Shown here piece after piece: positions 39,266 to 48,233 of a stretch of DNA of 62,594 nt. The first letter of the stretch is position 1, and each line of letters starts with the position of its first letter. Source of the DNA: Actinomycetota bacterium (lineage in GTDB: Bacteria; Actinomycetota; Actinomycetes; Nanopelagicales; Nanopelagicaceae); the NCBI GenBank assembly GCA_016870795.1, contig VGAJ01000005.1, positions 1 through 62,594 of the forward strand, in the 5' to 3' direction. A model generated the notes under the pieces. It ran no database searches. It was not told the origin of the DNA and saw only the letters and a list, made by a program, of their open reading frames with translations. The position numbers were made by a program, and so were the translations under genes.

Positions 39266-40591
39266 ATGGACCCTGGTGGTGCTAACCCTTTTACCCTTCA
39301 AGACCTTGCTCTAGATATCTCGGTCGTAGCCTTTTTTATCGCCCTTGGGGCGCTCTTTGTCGCTGCTGAAATTGCGCTGATCTCACTTAGGGAGGGTCAG
39401 TTAAAGGCCCTTGCTGAAAAGAGTAAACGAGGGGCAAAGGTTGCCGATCTGGCCTCACACCCAAATCGCTTTCTAGCGGCAGTTCAAGTTGGAGTGACCT
39501 TTAGTGGATTTCTCTCAGCAGCCTTTGGCGCAGATCGCCTGGGAGATTACTTAATTCCTGCACTTGAAGATGCTGGATTGAGCAATTCTATAAGTGAAGC
39601 TATTTCTTTAGTTGGTTTAACACTTGTTATTGCCTACTTCTCGCTAGTTTTTGGTGAGTTAGTACCAAAGCGAGTGGCGCTTCACTCCAGTGAAAAGATT
39701 GCACTCTTTGTGGTTACTCCGGTATCTGTGACTGCTCGCTTATTTCGTCCTTTAATTTGGCTACTCTCACACTCATCCGATTTAGTCTTGAAGCTATTTG
39801 GAATTGATCCAAAGGCATCTCGCGAAGATATCTCTGAAGAAGAGCTAGTGGATCTAGTAACTGGCCATAAAGCGCTAACCGAAGAAGAGCGCGATATTGT
39901 TGAAGAGGTCTTTAATGCAAGTGAGCGTCTAGTTCATGAAGTTATGGTGCCAAGAACTGAAGTTGATTTCCTTGATGCCAATCTACTAGTCAGTGATGCC
40001 ATTTTGATGGCTGTTGAGAAGGCTCACTCTCGATATCCAGTAGTTCGGGGAAGTAGTGATGAAGTCATTGGCTTTATCCATGTGAGAGATCTTCTTGATC
40101 CTGAGCATTCAGGAAAAGGCATATCTATTATGAATTTGGTGCGTAGCATCATGTTCTTGCCTGGAACTAAAGGTGTTTTGCCTGCGCTATCTGAGATGCG
40201 TGCCTCTCGTCAGCAAATTGCGATAGTTCTTGATGAATATGGTGGAACTGATGGAATTGTCACCTTAGAGGACTTAGTTGAGACCTTAATCGGTGATATT
40301 CATGATGAATATGATGGCCATGAGGTGGAAGTCTCAAATCAGAGCCGCACCGGTGACTATGAAATTGATGCTCTGATTTCACTCGAGGATTTAACTGAGC
40401 AGACTGGGATTGAAATCCCAGAGGGTCCCTATGAAACTCTAAGCGGCTATGTGATGCATGAACTGGGAAGAATCCCGCAACTGCATGATGTCATCCATCT
40501 AGCCGGGATGAGGCTGACAGTCTTGAGTTTAGAGGGCAAGCGCGTTGGGACTGTCTTAATCTCAAAATTACATACTCAAGATAAAAATTGA
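39266..40591 (+). CDS. CorC/HlyC-family membrane protein (CNNM and CBS domains)
   Basis: A 441-residue protein. The first about 200 residues form a DUF21/CNNM membrane domain (about four segments, with FVAAEIALISLREGQLKAL and VTFSGFLSAAFGADRL); then come two CBS domains (MVPRTEVDFLDANL, YPVVRGSSDEVIGFIHVRDLL and ILDEYGGTDGIVTLEDLVE) and a C-terminal CorC_HlyC domain. Homologues take part in magnesium or cobalt efflux and regulation. TACCCT (39251-39256) nine bases before the ATG may be its -10 box. trpS follows after 12 bases. Confidence 0.88.
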   Translation: MDPGGANPFTLQDLALDISVVAFFIALGALFVAAEIALISLREGQLKALAEKSKRGAKVADLASHPNRFLAAVQVGVTFSGFLSAAFGADRLGDYLIPALEDAGLSNSISEAISLVGLTLVIAYFSLVFGELVPKRVALHSSEKIALFVVTPVSVTARLFRPLIWLLSHSSDLVLKLFGIDPKASREDISEEELVDLVTGHKALTEEERDIVEEVFNASERLVHEVMVPRTEVDFLDANLLVSDAILMAVEKAHSRYPVVRGSSDEVIGFIHVRDLLDPEHSGKGISIMNLVRSIMFLPGTKGVLPALSEMRASRQQIAIVLDEYGGTDGIVTLEDLVETLIGDIHDEYDGHEVEVSNQSRTGDYEIDALISLEDLTEQTGIEIPEGPYETLSGYVMHELGRIPQLHDVIHLAGMRLTVLSLEGKRVGTVLISKLHTQDKN

Positions 40592-40603
40592 GAAGATAGG
40601 GCC

Positions 40604-41614
40604 ATGAAGCGCGTCCTATCTGGGATTCAACCCACAGCAGATTCATTTCACCTCGGTAATTACTTAGGTGCGGTCAAGCAATGGGTTGAGCTGCAGAGCG
40701 AGAATGATGCTTTTTATTGTGTTGTAGATCTTCACGCGCTAACAGTTGAAACAGATCCACAAGTATTAAGGAAGCGAACACTTCTTGCAGCAGCGCAATT
40801 AATTGCCCTTGGCCTTGACCCCGATAAGTGCACGCTATTTATTCAATCTCATGTGCCAGAACATAACCAGCTTGGCTGGGTCCTTGAGTGTATGGCGGGT
40901 TTCGGTGAAGCAAATCGAATGACACAATTTAAAGATAAATCACAAAAGAGTGGGGCTGATAGAACTGTTGTTGGACTATTCACCTATCCAATTCTTCAAG
41001 CAGCTGACATCATGCTTTATCAAGCAAATAGAGTTCCAGTTGGCGAAGATCAGAGACAACATATCGAATTAACCCGAGACCTAGGTCAGAGATTTAATTC
41101 AAGGTATGGGCAGACCTTTACAATTCCAGAGGCTCACATCATTAAATCTGCAGCAAAGATTAATGATCTTCAAGATCCAAATGCCAAGATGAGTAAGTCT
41201 TCCGCGTCAAATTCTGGAGTGATTGATATCTTGGATTCAGCAGAAGTTAATACCAAGAAGATAAAGAGCGCAGTTACCGATGCAGGCAAAGAAGTAAAGT
41301 TTAATGAGAAGGAAAAGCCTGGGATATCAAACCTCTTAACTATCCACTCAGCCCTTAGCAATAGAGCTATCCCTGATATTGAAAATGAGTTTGCTGGCAA
41401 AGGCTATGGCGATTTTAAGTCCGCTGTAGCTGAGGTGGTTACCTCATACTTTGCCCCAGTTAAGAAGCGCACTGAGGAGCTTTTATCCGATGAAGCTCAC
41501 TTATTAAACATCTTGGAGCAGGGAAGACAGAAAGCTAGAGCTGTTGCTGCAGAGACTTTAGCTAAGACATATTCAGCTCTAGGGTTGGTGCCAAGCTCTT
41601 TTAAGGGAAAGTAA
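40604..41614 (+). CDS. trpS: Tryptophan--tRNA ligase
   Basis: A 336-residue class I synthetase. [18 protein letters not shown] holds the HIGH-like signature (HLGN) and [11 protein letters not shown] the KMSKS loop; [20 protein letters not shown] is the usual Trp-binding region. Length is normal for bacterial TrpS. A BMP-family binding protein begins three bases after its stop. Confidence 0.97.
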   Translation: MKRVLSGIQPTADSFHLGNYLGAVKQWVELQSENDAFYCVVDLHALTVETDPQVLRKRTLLAAAQLIALGLDPDKCTLFIQSHVPEHNQLGWVLECMAGFGEANRMTQFKDKSQKSGADRTVVGLFTYPILQAADIMLYQANRVPVGEDQRQHIELTRDLGQRFNSRYGQTFTIPEAHIIKSAAKINDLQDPNAKMSKSSASNSGVIDILDSAEVNTKKIKSAVTDAGKEVKFNEKEKPGISNLLTIHSALSNRAIPDIENEFAGKGYGDFKSAVAEVVTSYFAPVKKRTEELLSDEAHLLNILEQGRQKARAVAAETLAKTYSALGLVPSSFKGK

Positions 41615-41617
41615 GTC

Positions 41618-42574
41618 ATGAAATCTAGAGCGCTTCTGATAGCGCTTACTATTTCATTAATTTCTCCATTCACTCCAGCAATGGCTGCAGAACCAAAAGT
41701 TGCTATCGCTTATGACATTGGATTTCTTGGAGATAACTCGTTCAATGACGCAGTTCACCTAGCACTGAAAGCTGCGAAGAAAAAGTATGGACTAGTTGAA
41801 CCATTTGTTCGCGAGGTTCCGACAAATGGAACTGCAGTAGATCGCCTAACACGGCTGCGATTTTTAGCTAAGAGTGGTTACACACTAATAATTGCTGTTG
41901 GTCCGGGATATAGACAGACAGTGGCAAGAGTTTCAAAGGAATATACTGAGACTCAGTTTGCAATTATTAATGACAAATCTACTGCACAATTAAATGTCTC
42001 AAATATCTATTTTAGAGAAGACCATGGTGCCTATCTTGCAGGGGTAGCTGCAGCGAATCTTTCAAAGCGTAAATCAATTGCATTTATTGGAAGCGAACCT
42101 GAACTTCTTGAAAGCTTTGCAAAAGGAGCAAGAGCCAATTTTCCAAAGGTAAAAATAAAGAATATCTCCTATCCGGATTCTGTTGAATCTTTGCGAAGTC
42201 AATTAAATGGAGTAGATATCGCTTATTCAACTTGGGATGGGGACCCTTCAGTTGTAGCGGTTATAAGTGAGGGTTTTGCTGGGAAAATTAAATTGATTTC
42301 AGAAATCCCAGATCAATATTTTGCTCAGATTCCACAGACAAAATCAATTGTTGTCGCAACGGTTTCAAAGCAACTGACCAAACCTATTTCGCAGTTAGTT
42401 TCAGCCGCACTTGAATCTCGGGCAATTATTGACGTTCTCGATGATGTTGAAGGGATTTATGGCCGGGAATACAACGCATCCAATGGAGGAGTTGGGATAA
42501 CCTTTAACATTGCAGTAAATAGCTCCTTAAAGAGTCAACTTAGGCAAGCTCTTCTGCAACTAAAACAAGGATAA
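41618..42574 (+). CDS. BMP-family substrate-binding protein, stand-alone
   Basis: A 318-residue exported protein: signal peptide ISLISPFTPAMAA then EPKVAIAYDIGFLGDNSFND, the opening of the BMP/PnrA family of nucleoside-binding proteins. Other family features are REVPTNG, IINDKSTAQLNVSNIYFRED, GAYLAGVAAANLS and AFIGSEPELL. No lipobox cysteine. It has no permease partners beside it and probably feeds the importer at 45736-49297, 3 kb away, or is a paralogue with another ligand. Its stop is immediately followed, with no base between, by the stop of the convergent SDR gene. Confidence 0.85.
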   Translation: MKSRALLIALTISLISPFTPAMAAEPKVAIAYDIGFLGDNSFNDAVHLALKAAKKKYGLVEPFVREVPTNGTAVDRLTRLRFLAKSGYTLIIAVGPGYRQTVARVSKEYTETQFAIINDKSTAQLNVSNIYFREDHGAYLAGVAAANLSKRKSIAFIGSEPELLESFAKGARANFPKVKIKNISYPDSVESLRSQLNGVDIAYSTWDGDPSVVAVISEGFAGKIKLISEIPDQYFAQIPQTKSIVVATVSKQLTKPISQLVSAALESRAIIDVLDDVEGIYGREYNASNGGVGITFNIAVNSSLKSQLRQALLQLKQG

Positions 42575-43261
42575 CTACCAGCCGGGGTGTGCGCTCTTAC
42601 CGCCGTCAAAATCAATGATGCTTCCAGATGCAAAATTAAAGGTTTCACTAGTTAGAGCAAGTGCCAAATTTGCAACTTCTTCAGCGCTTCCAATGCGTCC
42701 TGCTGGCACTGTATTAGTCCAAGAGGAAAAACCCTCCGGCCACCTGCTTTCTAATTTATCATCTCCAATAAGACCTAATCTAATTCCATTAATCCGCATT
42801 GGTGCAAGGGATAGAGCAAGTGATCGAGTAACAGACTCTAAAGCTGATTTCGAAGCGCCGTAGATTTCATGACCAGATTTGGAGTTTAATGCTTCAATTG
42901 ATGAAATATTAATGGCTAATGTAGCGCCTTTTGATTTGGCCGCGAGAATTATCTCAATTGGAGAGAGAAGATTTACTTGCAACATCTCTTGAGCCTTAGT
43001 TGATGAATAATGCTTAAGATCAAGGATTGATTGATCAGCAGCATTGTTGATTACGCAATCAATTGCGTCTATTTTCTCAACTAACTCAGCACCACTTGAA
43101 GCTTTAGAAAGATCCTTTCTGATTACTTCAATACCATCAATGCCTTTAGAACTTTTTACTTGGCCAACCACCCTCCAGCCTGCAGAGATAAAGGTCCTGC
43201 AAAGCGCGCTTCCAATTAGCCCGCTAGCGCCGGTAATTAGGATAGATTTCTGCTTATTCAT
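42575..43261 (-). CDS. Short-chain dehydrogenase/reductase
   Basis: A 228-residue classical SDR. The N-terminal SILITGASGLIGSALC binds NAD(P); NNAAD, the serine in INISSIEAL, and YGASK (Y-x3-K) complete the active site, and FASGSIIDFDGG is the usual C-terminal motif. It is the last gene of the nucleoside-uptake operon, overlapping the cupin gene by eight bases. A plausible role is reduction or oxidation of an aldehyde or sugar derivative made by this pathway, but substrate is not shown by sequence. Confidence 0.8.
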   Translation of the reverse strand: MNKQKSILITGASGLIGSALCRTFISAGWRVVGQVKSSKGIDGIEVIRKDLSKASSGAELVEKIDAIDCVINNAADQSILDLKHYSSTKAQEMLQVNLLSPIEIILAAKSKGATLAINISSIEALNSKSGHEIYGASKSALESVTRSLALSLAPMRINGIRLGLIGDDKLESRWPEGFSSWTNTVPAGRIGSAEEVANLALALTSETFNFASGSIIDFDGGKSAHPGW

Positions 43262-43679
43262 GAAATAGCTCCGGTAGATTGGTAATGTTTGGGAATTGAG
43301 AGATTAACTCATCTCTGCCTGCTAATTCCATAGTTGAAAAAGCTGGAGCTAGAAAACAGCTCACCAGTGAATAAGACCCTAAAGACTCTGCCGCCATCCA
43401 GGTATTAGCTGGCACTTGGTAGGCAAGATGCTGCCCATCTTGCTCTAGTCGATGGCTGATAAGTTGACCGTTTTCAATGCTGTGAAGGAGAAGGGGATCG
43501 CCAGATAAATGAAGCCAGAGTTCGGCCTGGGGCAGGCGATGCCAGGCCGAGAAATCGGGGGAGACCACCATAAAATAAATTGCATTACTTAACTCATCTC
43601 GATAGATCGTTGAATATAAACCACCTTCACCTTCAAGGGGCTGCAAATCAAGTTTTTCTATCAATTCATCCTTGTTCAT
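43254..43679 (-). CDS. DUF985 (cupin_5) protein
   Basis: A 141-residue single-domain cupin. The pattern LEGEGGLYSTIYRDE, SNAIYFMVVSPDFSAWHRL, AELWLHLSGDPLLLH, YQVPANTWMAAES and VSCFLAPAF matches the DUF985 family, whose function is unknown in general. Such proteins may bind sugars or metals. It sits between mtaD and the SDR gene, overlapping both (14 and 8 bases), so it is an integral member of the operon and a candidate for an unnoticed step such as sugar epimerisation or ligand sensing (inference). Confidence 0.8.
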   Translation of the reverse strand: MNKDELIEKLDLQPLEGEGGLYSTIYRDELSNAIYFMVVSPDFSAWHRLPQAELWLHLSGDPLLLHSIENGQLISHRLEQDGQHLAYQVPANTWMAAESLGSYSLVSCFLAPAFSTMELAGRDELISQFPNITNLPELFHE

Positions 43680-44988
43680 TAAATTCCTTGTGCAAAGTCT
43701 TTACTACCACATCAACTTCTTTCGATAATTCAGAGAAGTCAATCAAGGTTGACTTGCCATCTGCTATTACTTGTTTCCCATCAACCCAAACATCGCTCAC
43801 ATCGCCGCGTCCTGCAGCAAAGACAAGCTGGGCAAATATGTCATGAAGCGGAATTAGATGCGCCTTGTTTAGATCTATTGAAATCAGATCTGCGCTTTTG
43901 CCAACTTCAATACTTCCAATTGAACTCTCAAGTCCTAAGGCTTTTGCTGCCTCAATTGTAGCCATGCGAAATATTTCACTTGCCCTTAAGTTTTCGGGAC
44001 CATTGCTTTGGGCATATAGGTTGGCAGCCACTCGCATCACTGCCCACATATCTAGATCATTACTTGATGAGCAACCATCAGTTCCAAGTGCAACACATAG
44101 ATCCCTACTTTGATATTTTTTGATATCTGCAATTCCACTTCCTAATTTGAGGTTACTTCCAGGGCAATGGGCAACTGCAGCTCCTGCCTTTTGTAGTAAT
44201 TCAATGTCTTCATCTGATAAGTGAACGCCGTGTCCTAATAAGGTATGAGAATCTAAGATTTCAGTTTCTTGCAATATTTCAGTTGGAGACTTACCAAAAC
44301 GTTTTGCAACATCATCATTTTCTCCAAGATTTTCAGAGATGTGAATACTTATCGAAGCTCCCATCTGCTTTGCCAGCTTTCCAATTTCAACTAGGTGATC
44401 AGGTGAGACGGTGTAGGTTGAGTGCGGCATTAGGTAGGGCGGAACATCTGGCCCGCCAACATCTTGAAGTACTTGCTCCCATTTTTTGGCTATCTCTAAT
44501 CTGGCTTCCCAATCAAGGCCATCAAGACCAGTGAAATCAAAGAAGAGTGGGCCAGTTATATGTCTGATTCCAGTACTTGCTGCGCCTTTGTGGGCTGCAT
44601 CTGGATAGAGATACATATCAAGGGTAGTTGTGGTTCCTGCAAGGAGTGATTCAAGTGCGCCAAGTTGGGTTCCAAGTGCAACATTTTTTGGATTCATAAT
44701 TAATCCTTCGGCTGCCCAGACTCGCTCTAGAAATCCTTGAAGATTTACCCCTTCGGCCCAACCGCGCAGCAATGACATTGCTAGATGGGTGTGAGTATTG
44801 ATTAGTCCTGGAGCAATCAACTTACCTTTAGCATTGTAGGTCTGAGCACCTTTCAAACTGCCTGCGCCTTGAATTGCAACAATCTTCTTATCTTTAATTC
44901 CAATAGCACAATCTTTTAGGACTGTATTTTTGCTATCAGATGTGACGATATAGGTTGCATTCTCTATTACTAAATCAAAATCGCTCAC
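43666..44988 (-). CDS. mtaD: Amidohydrolase, methylthioadenosine/S-adenosylhomocysteine deaminase type
   Basis: A 440-residue amidohydrolase. Zinc ligands are H66 and H68 (GLINTHTHLAMSLLRG), H216 (ISIHISE), with H253/H256 (LLGHGVHLS) and D303 (LGTDGCSSSNDLD). RGWAEGVNLQGFLE and PHSTYTVSPDHL fit MtaD-type enzymes, which deaminate MTA, SAH, 5'-deoxyadenosine or adenosine to inosine forms. Related 8-oxoguanine or guanine deaminases cannot be excluded. The gene lies two bases downstream of mtnP, so deamination and phosphorolysis are tied together. Confidence 0.82.
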   Translation of the reverse strand: MSDFDLVIENATYIVTSDSKNTVLKDCAIGIKDKKIVAIQGAGSLKGAQTYNAKGKLIAPGLINTHTHLAMSLLRGWAEGVNLQGFLERVWAAEGLIMNPKNVALGTQLGALESLLAGTTTTLDMYLYPDAAHKGAASTGIRHITGPLFFDFTGLDGLDWEARLEIAKKWEQVLQDVGGPDVPPYLMPHSTYTVSPDHLVEIGKLAKQMGASISIHISENLGENDDVAKRFGKSPTEILQETEILDSHTLLGHGVHLSDEDIELLQKAGAAVAHCPGSNLKLGSGIADIKKYQSRDLCVALGTDGCSSSNDLDMWAVMRVAANLYAQSNGPENLRASEIFRMATIEAAKALGLESSIGSIEVGKSADLISIDLNKAHLIPLHDIFAQLVFAAGRGDVSDVWVDGKQVIADGKSTLIDFSELSKEVDVVVKTLHKEFNEQG

Positions 44989-44990
44989 TT

Positions 44991-45731
44991 TTAAGCCAAA
45001 ACCTTTAGCGCGCCCTCAATAACTGTTAAAGCTTTAGATTTTCCTAGATCTAGGGCCTTATTTATTTCATCCATTGTTATCTCGGCCTCACTCAATCCTG
45101 CTGCAGGATTAACAACTAGCGCAATGCTGGCATAAGCAATACCAAGTTCTCTTGCCAAACTCACTTCAGGACATCCTGTCATTCCAACAACCGTCGCACC
45201 AGCAAGTGCTGCTAGTCGAATCTCTGAAGGGGTTTCAAATCTAGGCCCATTAAATCCGGCATAGACTCCATTTTCATGAAGCAAAATTCCTGACTCCTTA
45301 GCGCTTTGGCGAAGCGCGCTCTGTATTTTTGCATCATATGGGCGAGTGAGGTCAACATGTTGAACACCAGGTTTTGATCCATCAGAGAAGGTGTGCTGCC
45401 TACCCGAGGTGAAATCAATAAAGTCATCAATTAGACAAAGATCACCCGGAGATAGCTTTGGATCGATTCCGCCAACTACATTAATTGCAATTATCTGCTC
45501 AACACCTAAATCACTCATAGCCTTGATATTGGCTCGATAATTGATCAGGTGAGGTGGAATGCTATGACCACTTCCATGGCGGGTGAGAAATATAAGGCGA
45601 ACGCCGTTCCATTCCCCACTTCTAATTTGAGCTTTTCCGTAAAGGGTGTCTAACTCTCTAGATTCACCATCTTTTAGTGCAGGTAGGTCATAGAAACCAG
45701 TGCCAGCAATTAATCCAATCGTTTTTGGCAT
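44991..45731 (-). CDS. mtnP: MTAP/PNP-family nucleoside phosphorylase (MTA or MTI phosphorylase)
   Basis: A 246-residue phosphorylase: GLIAGTGFYDLPAL, LTRHGSGHSIPPHLINYRAN, NGVYAGFNGPRFETPSEIR, GMTGCPEVSLARELG. In human MTAP the base-recognising Asp220 lies in the AMATDYD motif; here the aligned position is Asn208 in IALVVNPAAG, as in enzymes that prefer 6-oxopurines. With mtaD next to it this suggests that the true substrate is methylthioinosine (or inosine, deoxyinosine), giving a ribose-1-phosphate and hypoxanthine. Located four bases from the importer ATPase. Confidence 0.85.
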   Translation of the reverse strand: MPKTIGLIAGTGFYDLPALKDGESRELDTLYGKAQIRSGEWNGVRLIFLTRHGSGHSIPPHLINYRANIKAMSDLGVEQIIAINVVGGIDPKLSPGDLCLIDDFIDFTSGRQHTFSDGSKPGVQHVDLTRPYDAKIQSALRQSAKESGILLHENGVYAGFNGPRFETPSEIRLAALAGATVVGMTGCPEVSLARELGIAYASIALVVNPAAGLSEAEITMDEINKALDLGKSKALTVIEGALKVLA

Positions 45732-45735
45732 CGAA

Positions 45736-47244
45736 TCAGGATGCCAGGCCAGCCATCAATCGGCCGATGGTATTTCTATCTGCCTCTTTGGAATTAAATA
45801 TGGCAACGATCTTGCCGTTAGAGATGACTGCAATTCTGTCAGCAAGGGAGAGAATTTCATCAAGCTCTGCAGAGACCAAGAGAACGGCGGCTCCAGCATC
45901 ACGAGCAGCGATTAATTGGTTATGGATAAATTCAATTGATCCCACATCAACGCCTCGAGTCGGCTGTGCGGCAACAACTACATCTAGCTGTTGGCTTAAC
46001 TCTCTTGCAACAACAACCTTCTGCTTATTTCCGCCAGAAAGTGAGCCAGCTGAGAGATAAGCATCCGGAGCTCTGATATCAAATTTCTCAACTAGTGATT
46101 CACCGTTGCTTGCAACTTCCTCTAAGTTTCTAATCCAACCTCTTGCAAATGGTGCCTGATCGAATCTATTTAAAACTAAGTTATCTGCGATGGAGTAAGA
46201 AGTAACTAAACCATGCTTCTCTCGATCCTCCGGAATATGAGAAACGCCCGCTAGATGGGCAGCCCTTGGATTCAGGTTTGGAATCCCTTGACCTTTGACA
46301 ATTACTTCGCCACTTAGACGTGAGCGCATACTGCAGATAGCTTCAACTAATTCTCGCTGACCATTTCCCTCAACGCCTGCAATACCAAGAATTTCTCCAG
46401 CATGAACTTCTAGCGATAAGTCCTTAACGGATTCAAGTTTTCTATCATCACTTACTCGAAGATTCTTTATCGATAGAAGGACTTCTTTAGGTTTTGCTTG
46501 ACTCTTTTCGACACGTAGAACTACTTCGCGCCCCACCATCATCTGGGCAAGTTTTGATTCACTACTCTCCTTTGGGGTAGTGGTGCCCATCAACTTTCCA
46601 CCACGAAGAACTGCAATTCGGTCAGCAACTGCCATAACTTCACGAAGCTTGTGAGTAATAAAGAGAATTCCAACCCCACGTTTGGCTAGATTTCTCAAAA
46701 CTTCAAGGAGTTCATCAGTTTCTTGAGGGGTCAATACTGCTGTTGGTTCATCAAGAATTAGTAACTTGACATCGCGCCTCAGGGCTTTAAGAATTTCAAC
46801 TCTTTGAGCCATACCAACCGGAAGATCTTCGATGATTGCATCAGCATCAACTTCAAGGCCATATTTCTCAGAGAGAGCCAAAGCCTCTTTTCTCGCCTGC
46901 GTGATGTTGACTACACCGAACCGCTTTGGTTCATCTCCTAGAATCAAGTTCTCTGTAACGCTCATGACTGGGACTAGTTGAAAATGCTGGTGAACCATTC
47001 CTACACCACTAGCAATTGCTGCAGCGGTATCACCACTTTCCATCACGGTGCCATTAATTTTTATAGTGCCAGAATCTGGCTTAACCAGGCCAAATACTGC
47101 TTTAACTAACGTTGACTTGCCAGCGCCATTCTCACCAAGGAGAGCAAGGATCTCGCCCTCTCTAACTGTAAGTGAGATATCTTCATTGGCGATGACTGAA
47201 CCAAAGCTCTTGCTTACACCCTCAATTTCTAGAAGAGTCTTCAT
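45736..47244 (-). CDS. BMP-type nucleoside ABC importer, duplicated ATPase
   Basis: A 502-residue protein of two fused ABC domains as in RbsA, XylG and the YufO/NupO nucleoside importers. First domain: Walker A GENGAGKST, Q-loop HQHFQLVPVMSVTENLILG, Walker B LLILDEPTAVLT. Second domain: degenerate Walker A GVEGNGQREL, signature LSGGNKQKVVVARE, AAQPTRGVDVGS. HQHF after Walker A is characteristic of the BMP-linked class. It overlaps the upstream permease gene by four bases. Supplies energy for nucleoside import. Confidence 0.88.
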   Translation of the reverse strand: MKTLLEIEGVSKSFGSVIANEDISLTVREGEILALLGENGAGKSTLVKAVFGLVKPDSGTIKINGTVMESGDTAAAIASGVGMVHQHFQLVPVMSVTENLILGDEPKRFGVVNITQARKEALALSEKYGLEVDADAIIEDLPVGMAQRVEILKALRRDVKLLILDEPTAVLTPQETDELLEVLRNLAKRGVGILFITHKLREVMAVADRIAVLRGGKLMGTTTPKESSESKLAQMMVGREVVLRVEKSQAKPKEVLLSIKNLRVSDDRKLESVKDLSLEVHAGEILGIAGVEGNGQRELVEAICSMRSRLSGEVIVKGQGIPNLNPRAAHLAGVSHIPEDREKHGLVTSYSIADNLVLNRFDQAPFARGWIRNLEEVASNGESLVEKFDIRAPDAYLSAGSLSGGNKQKVVVARELSQQLDVVVAAQPTRGVDVGSIEFIHNQLIAARDAGAAVLLVSAELDEILSLADRIAVISNGKIVAIFNSKEADRNTIGRLMAGLAS

Positions 47245-48233
47245 GACTTCTCCTTCTCATAAGGAATACCTTCTGCAGCTGGTGGGCGAACTTTTCCAGC
47301 TGAGATTGCTAAAACAACAATTGTAAGAATATATGGAAGCATGTTTATGAATTGGGGAGGTATCTCTACTACTTCATCAATCATTAGCTGATTAGTCACT
47401 GCTTGGGTTAATCCAAAGAATAAGGCGGCGGCAAGTGCGCCAAGTGGATTCCATCTACCAAAGATCATGATGGCAAGTGCGGTAAAGCCTTTTCCGGCAG
47501 TAAATCCTCGCTCAAAGATTCCAACTGCTTCAAGGGCAAGGTATGAGCCAGCAAGTCCACCAACTGCTCCTGCGACTGTGACATTTAAGTAGCGAAGTCT
47601 TGTTACTGAAACTCCTGCAGTATCAGCACTTGAGGGATGCTCTCCAACTGCTCTTGAGCGCAGACCCCATGAAGTCTTATAGAGCGCAAACCAGAGAGCT
47701 AGAATAAAAAAGATTCCAAAGTAGGTAATTGGGCCGTGGAAAGATAGAACTGGACCAAGAATGGGCCAGGCACCAACTACCGGAAGGTCAATCGGGTCAA
47801 GAGTTGAGGGAATTGAATAATTCTGGCGATAGTAAAAGGATGTAATACCTGCAGCCAAAATATTCAAGATTACCCCGGCAATGATCTGATCCATTTTCCA
47901 ATTAACTGCCATGAGGGCCAAGAGCAGTCCCATCATTGCACCAGTAAAGACTCCAACCAGCATTCCTTGCACAGTATTTTTCAAAATAGCGCCAGCAAAA
48001 AAAGCAGTGAAGGCTGAAATCAACATTGTTCCTTCGATACCAATATTTACAACTCCAGTTCGCTCACACATAACCCCAACCATTGCGGCAAGTGCTAGGG
48101 GAAGTGCAAATTGAATTGCAGTGTATAAAACTGATGTAGCTACTAATCCATCTTTACTATAGAAATAGGTGAAAGCTGCAAGGAAGGCAAAGATTAAATA
48201 ATGACTAGTGCGTAGTTTCATTAGTTGCTCCAA
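47241..48233 (-). CDS. BMP-type nucleoside ABC importer, permease (YufQ/NupQ-like)
   Basis: A 330-residue permease with about nine hydrophobic segments. The family region GVMCERTGVVNIGIEGTMLI and the ATPase-contact loop GLRSRAVGEHPSSADTAGVS are clear. It is the shorter of the two permeases and pairs with the gene upstream, overlapping it by 13 bases. Confidence 0.88.
   Translation of the reverse strand: MEQLMKLRTSHYLIFAFLAAFTYFYSKDGLVATSVLYTAIQFALPLALAAMVGVMCERTGVVNIGIEGTMLISAFTAFFAGAILKNTVQGMLVGVFTGAMMGLLLALMAVNWKMDQIIAGVILNILAAGITSFYYRQNYSIPSTLDPIDLPVVGAWPILGPVLSFHGPITYFGIFFILALWFALYKTSWGLRSRAVGEHPSSADTAGVSVTRLRYLNVTVAGAVGGLAGSYLALEAVGIFERGFTAGKGFTALAIMIFGRWNPLGALAAALFFGLTQAVTNQLMIDEVVEIPPQFINMLPYILTIVVLAISAGKVRPPAAEGIPYEKEKS

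Noticed and set aside
42575-43261. Calling the SDR a specific sugar or aldehyde reductase
   Set aside because: The active-site residues are generic for classical SDRs; only context suggests a substrate.
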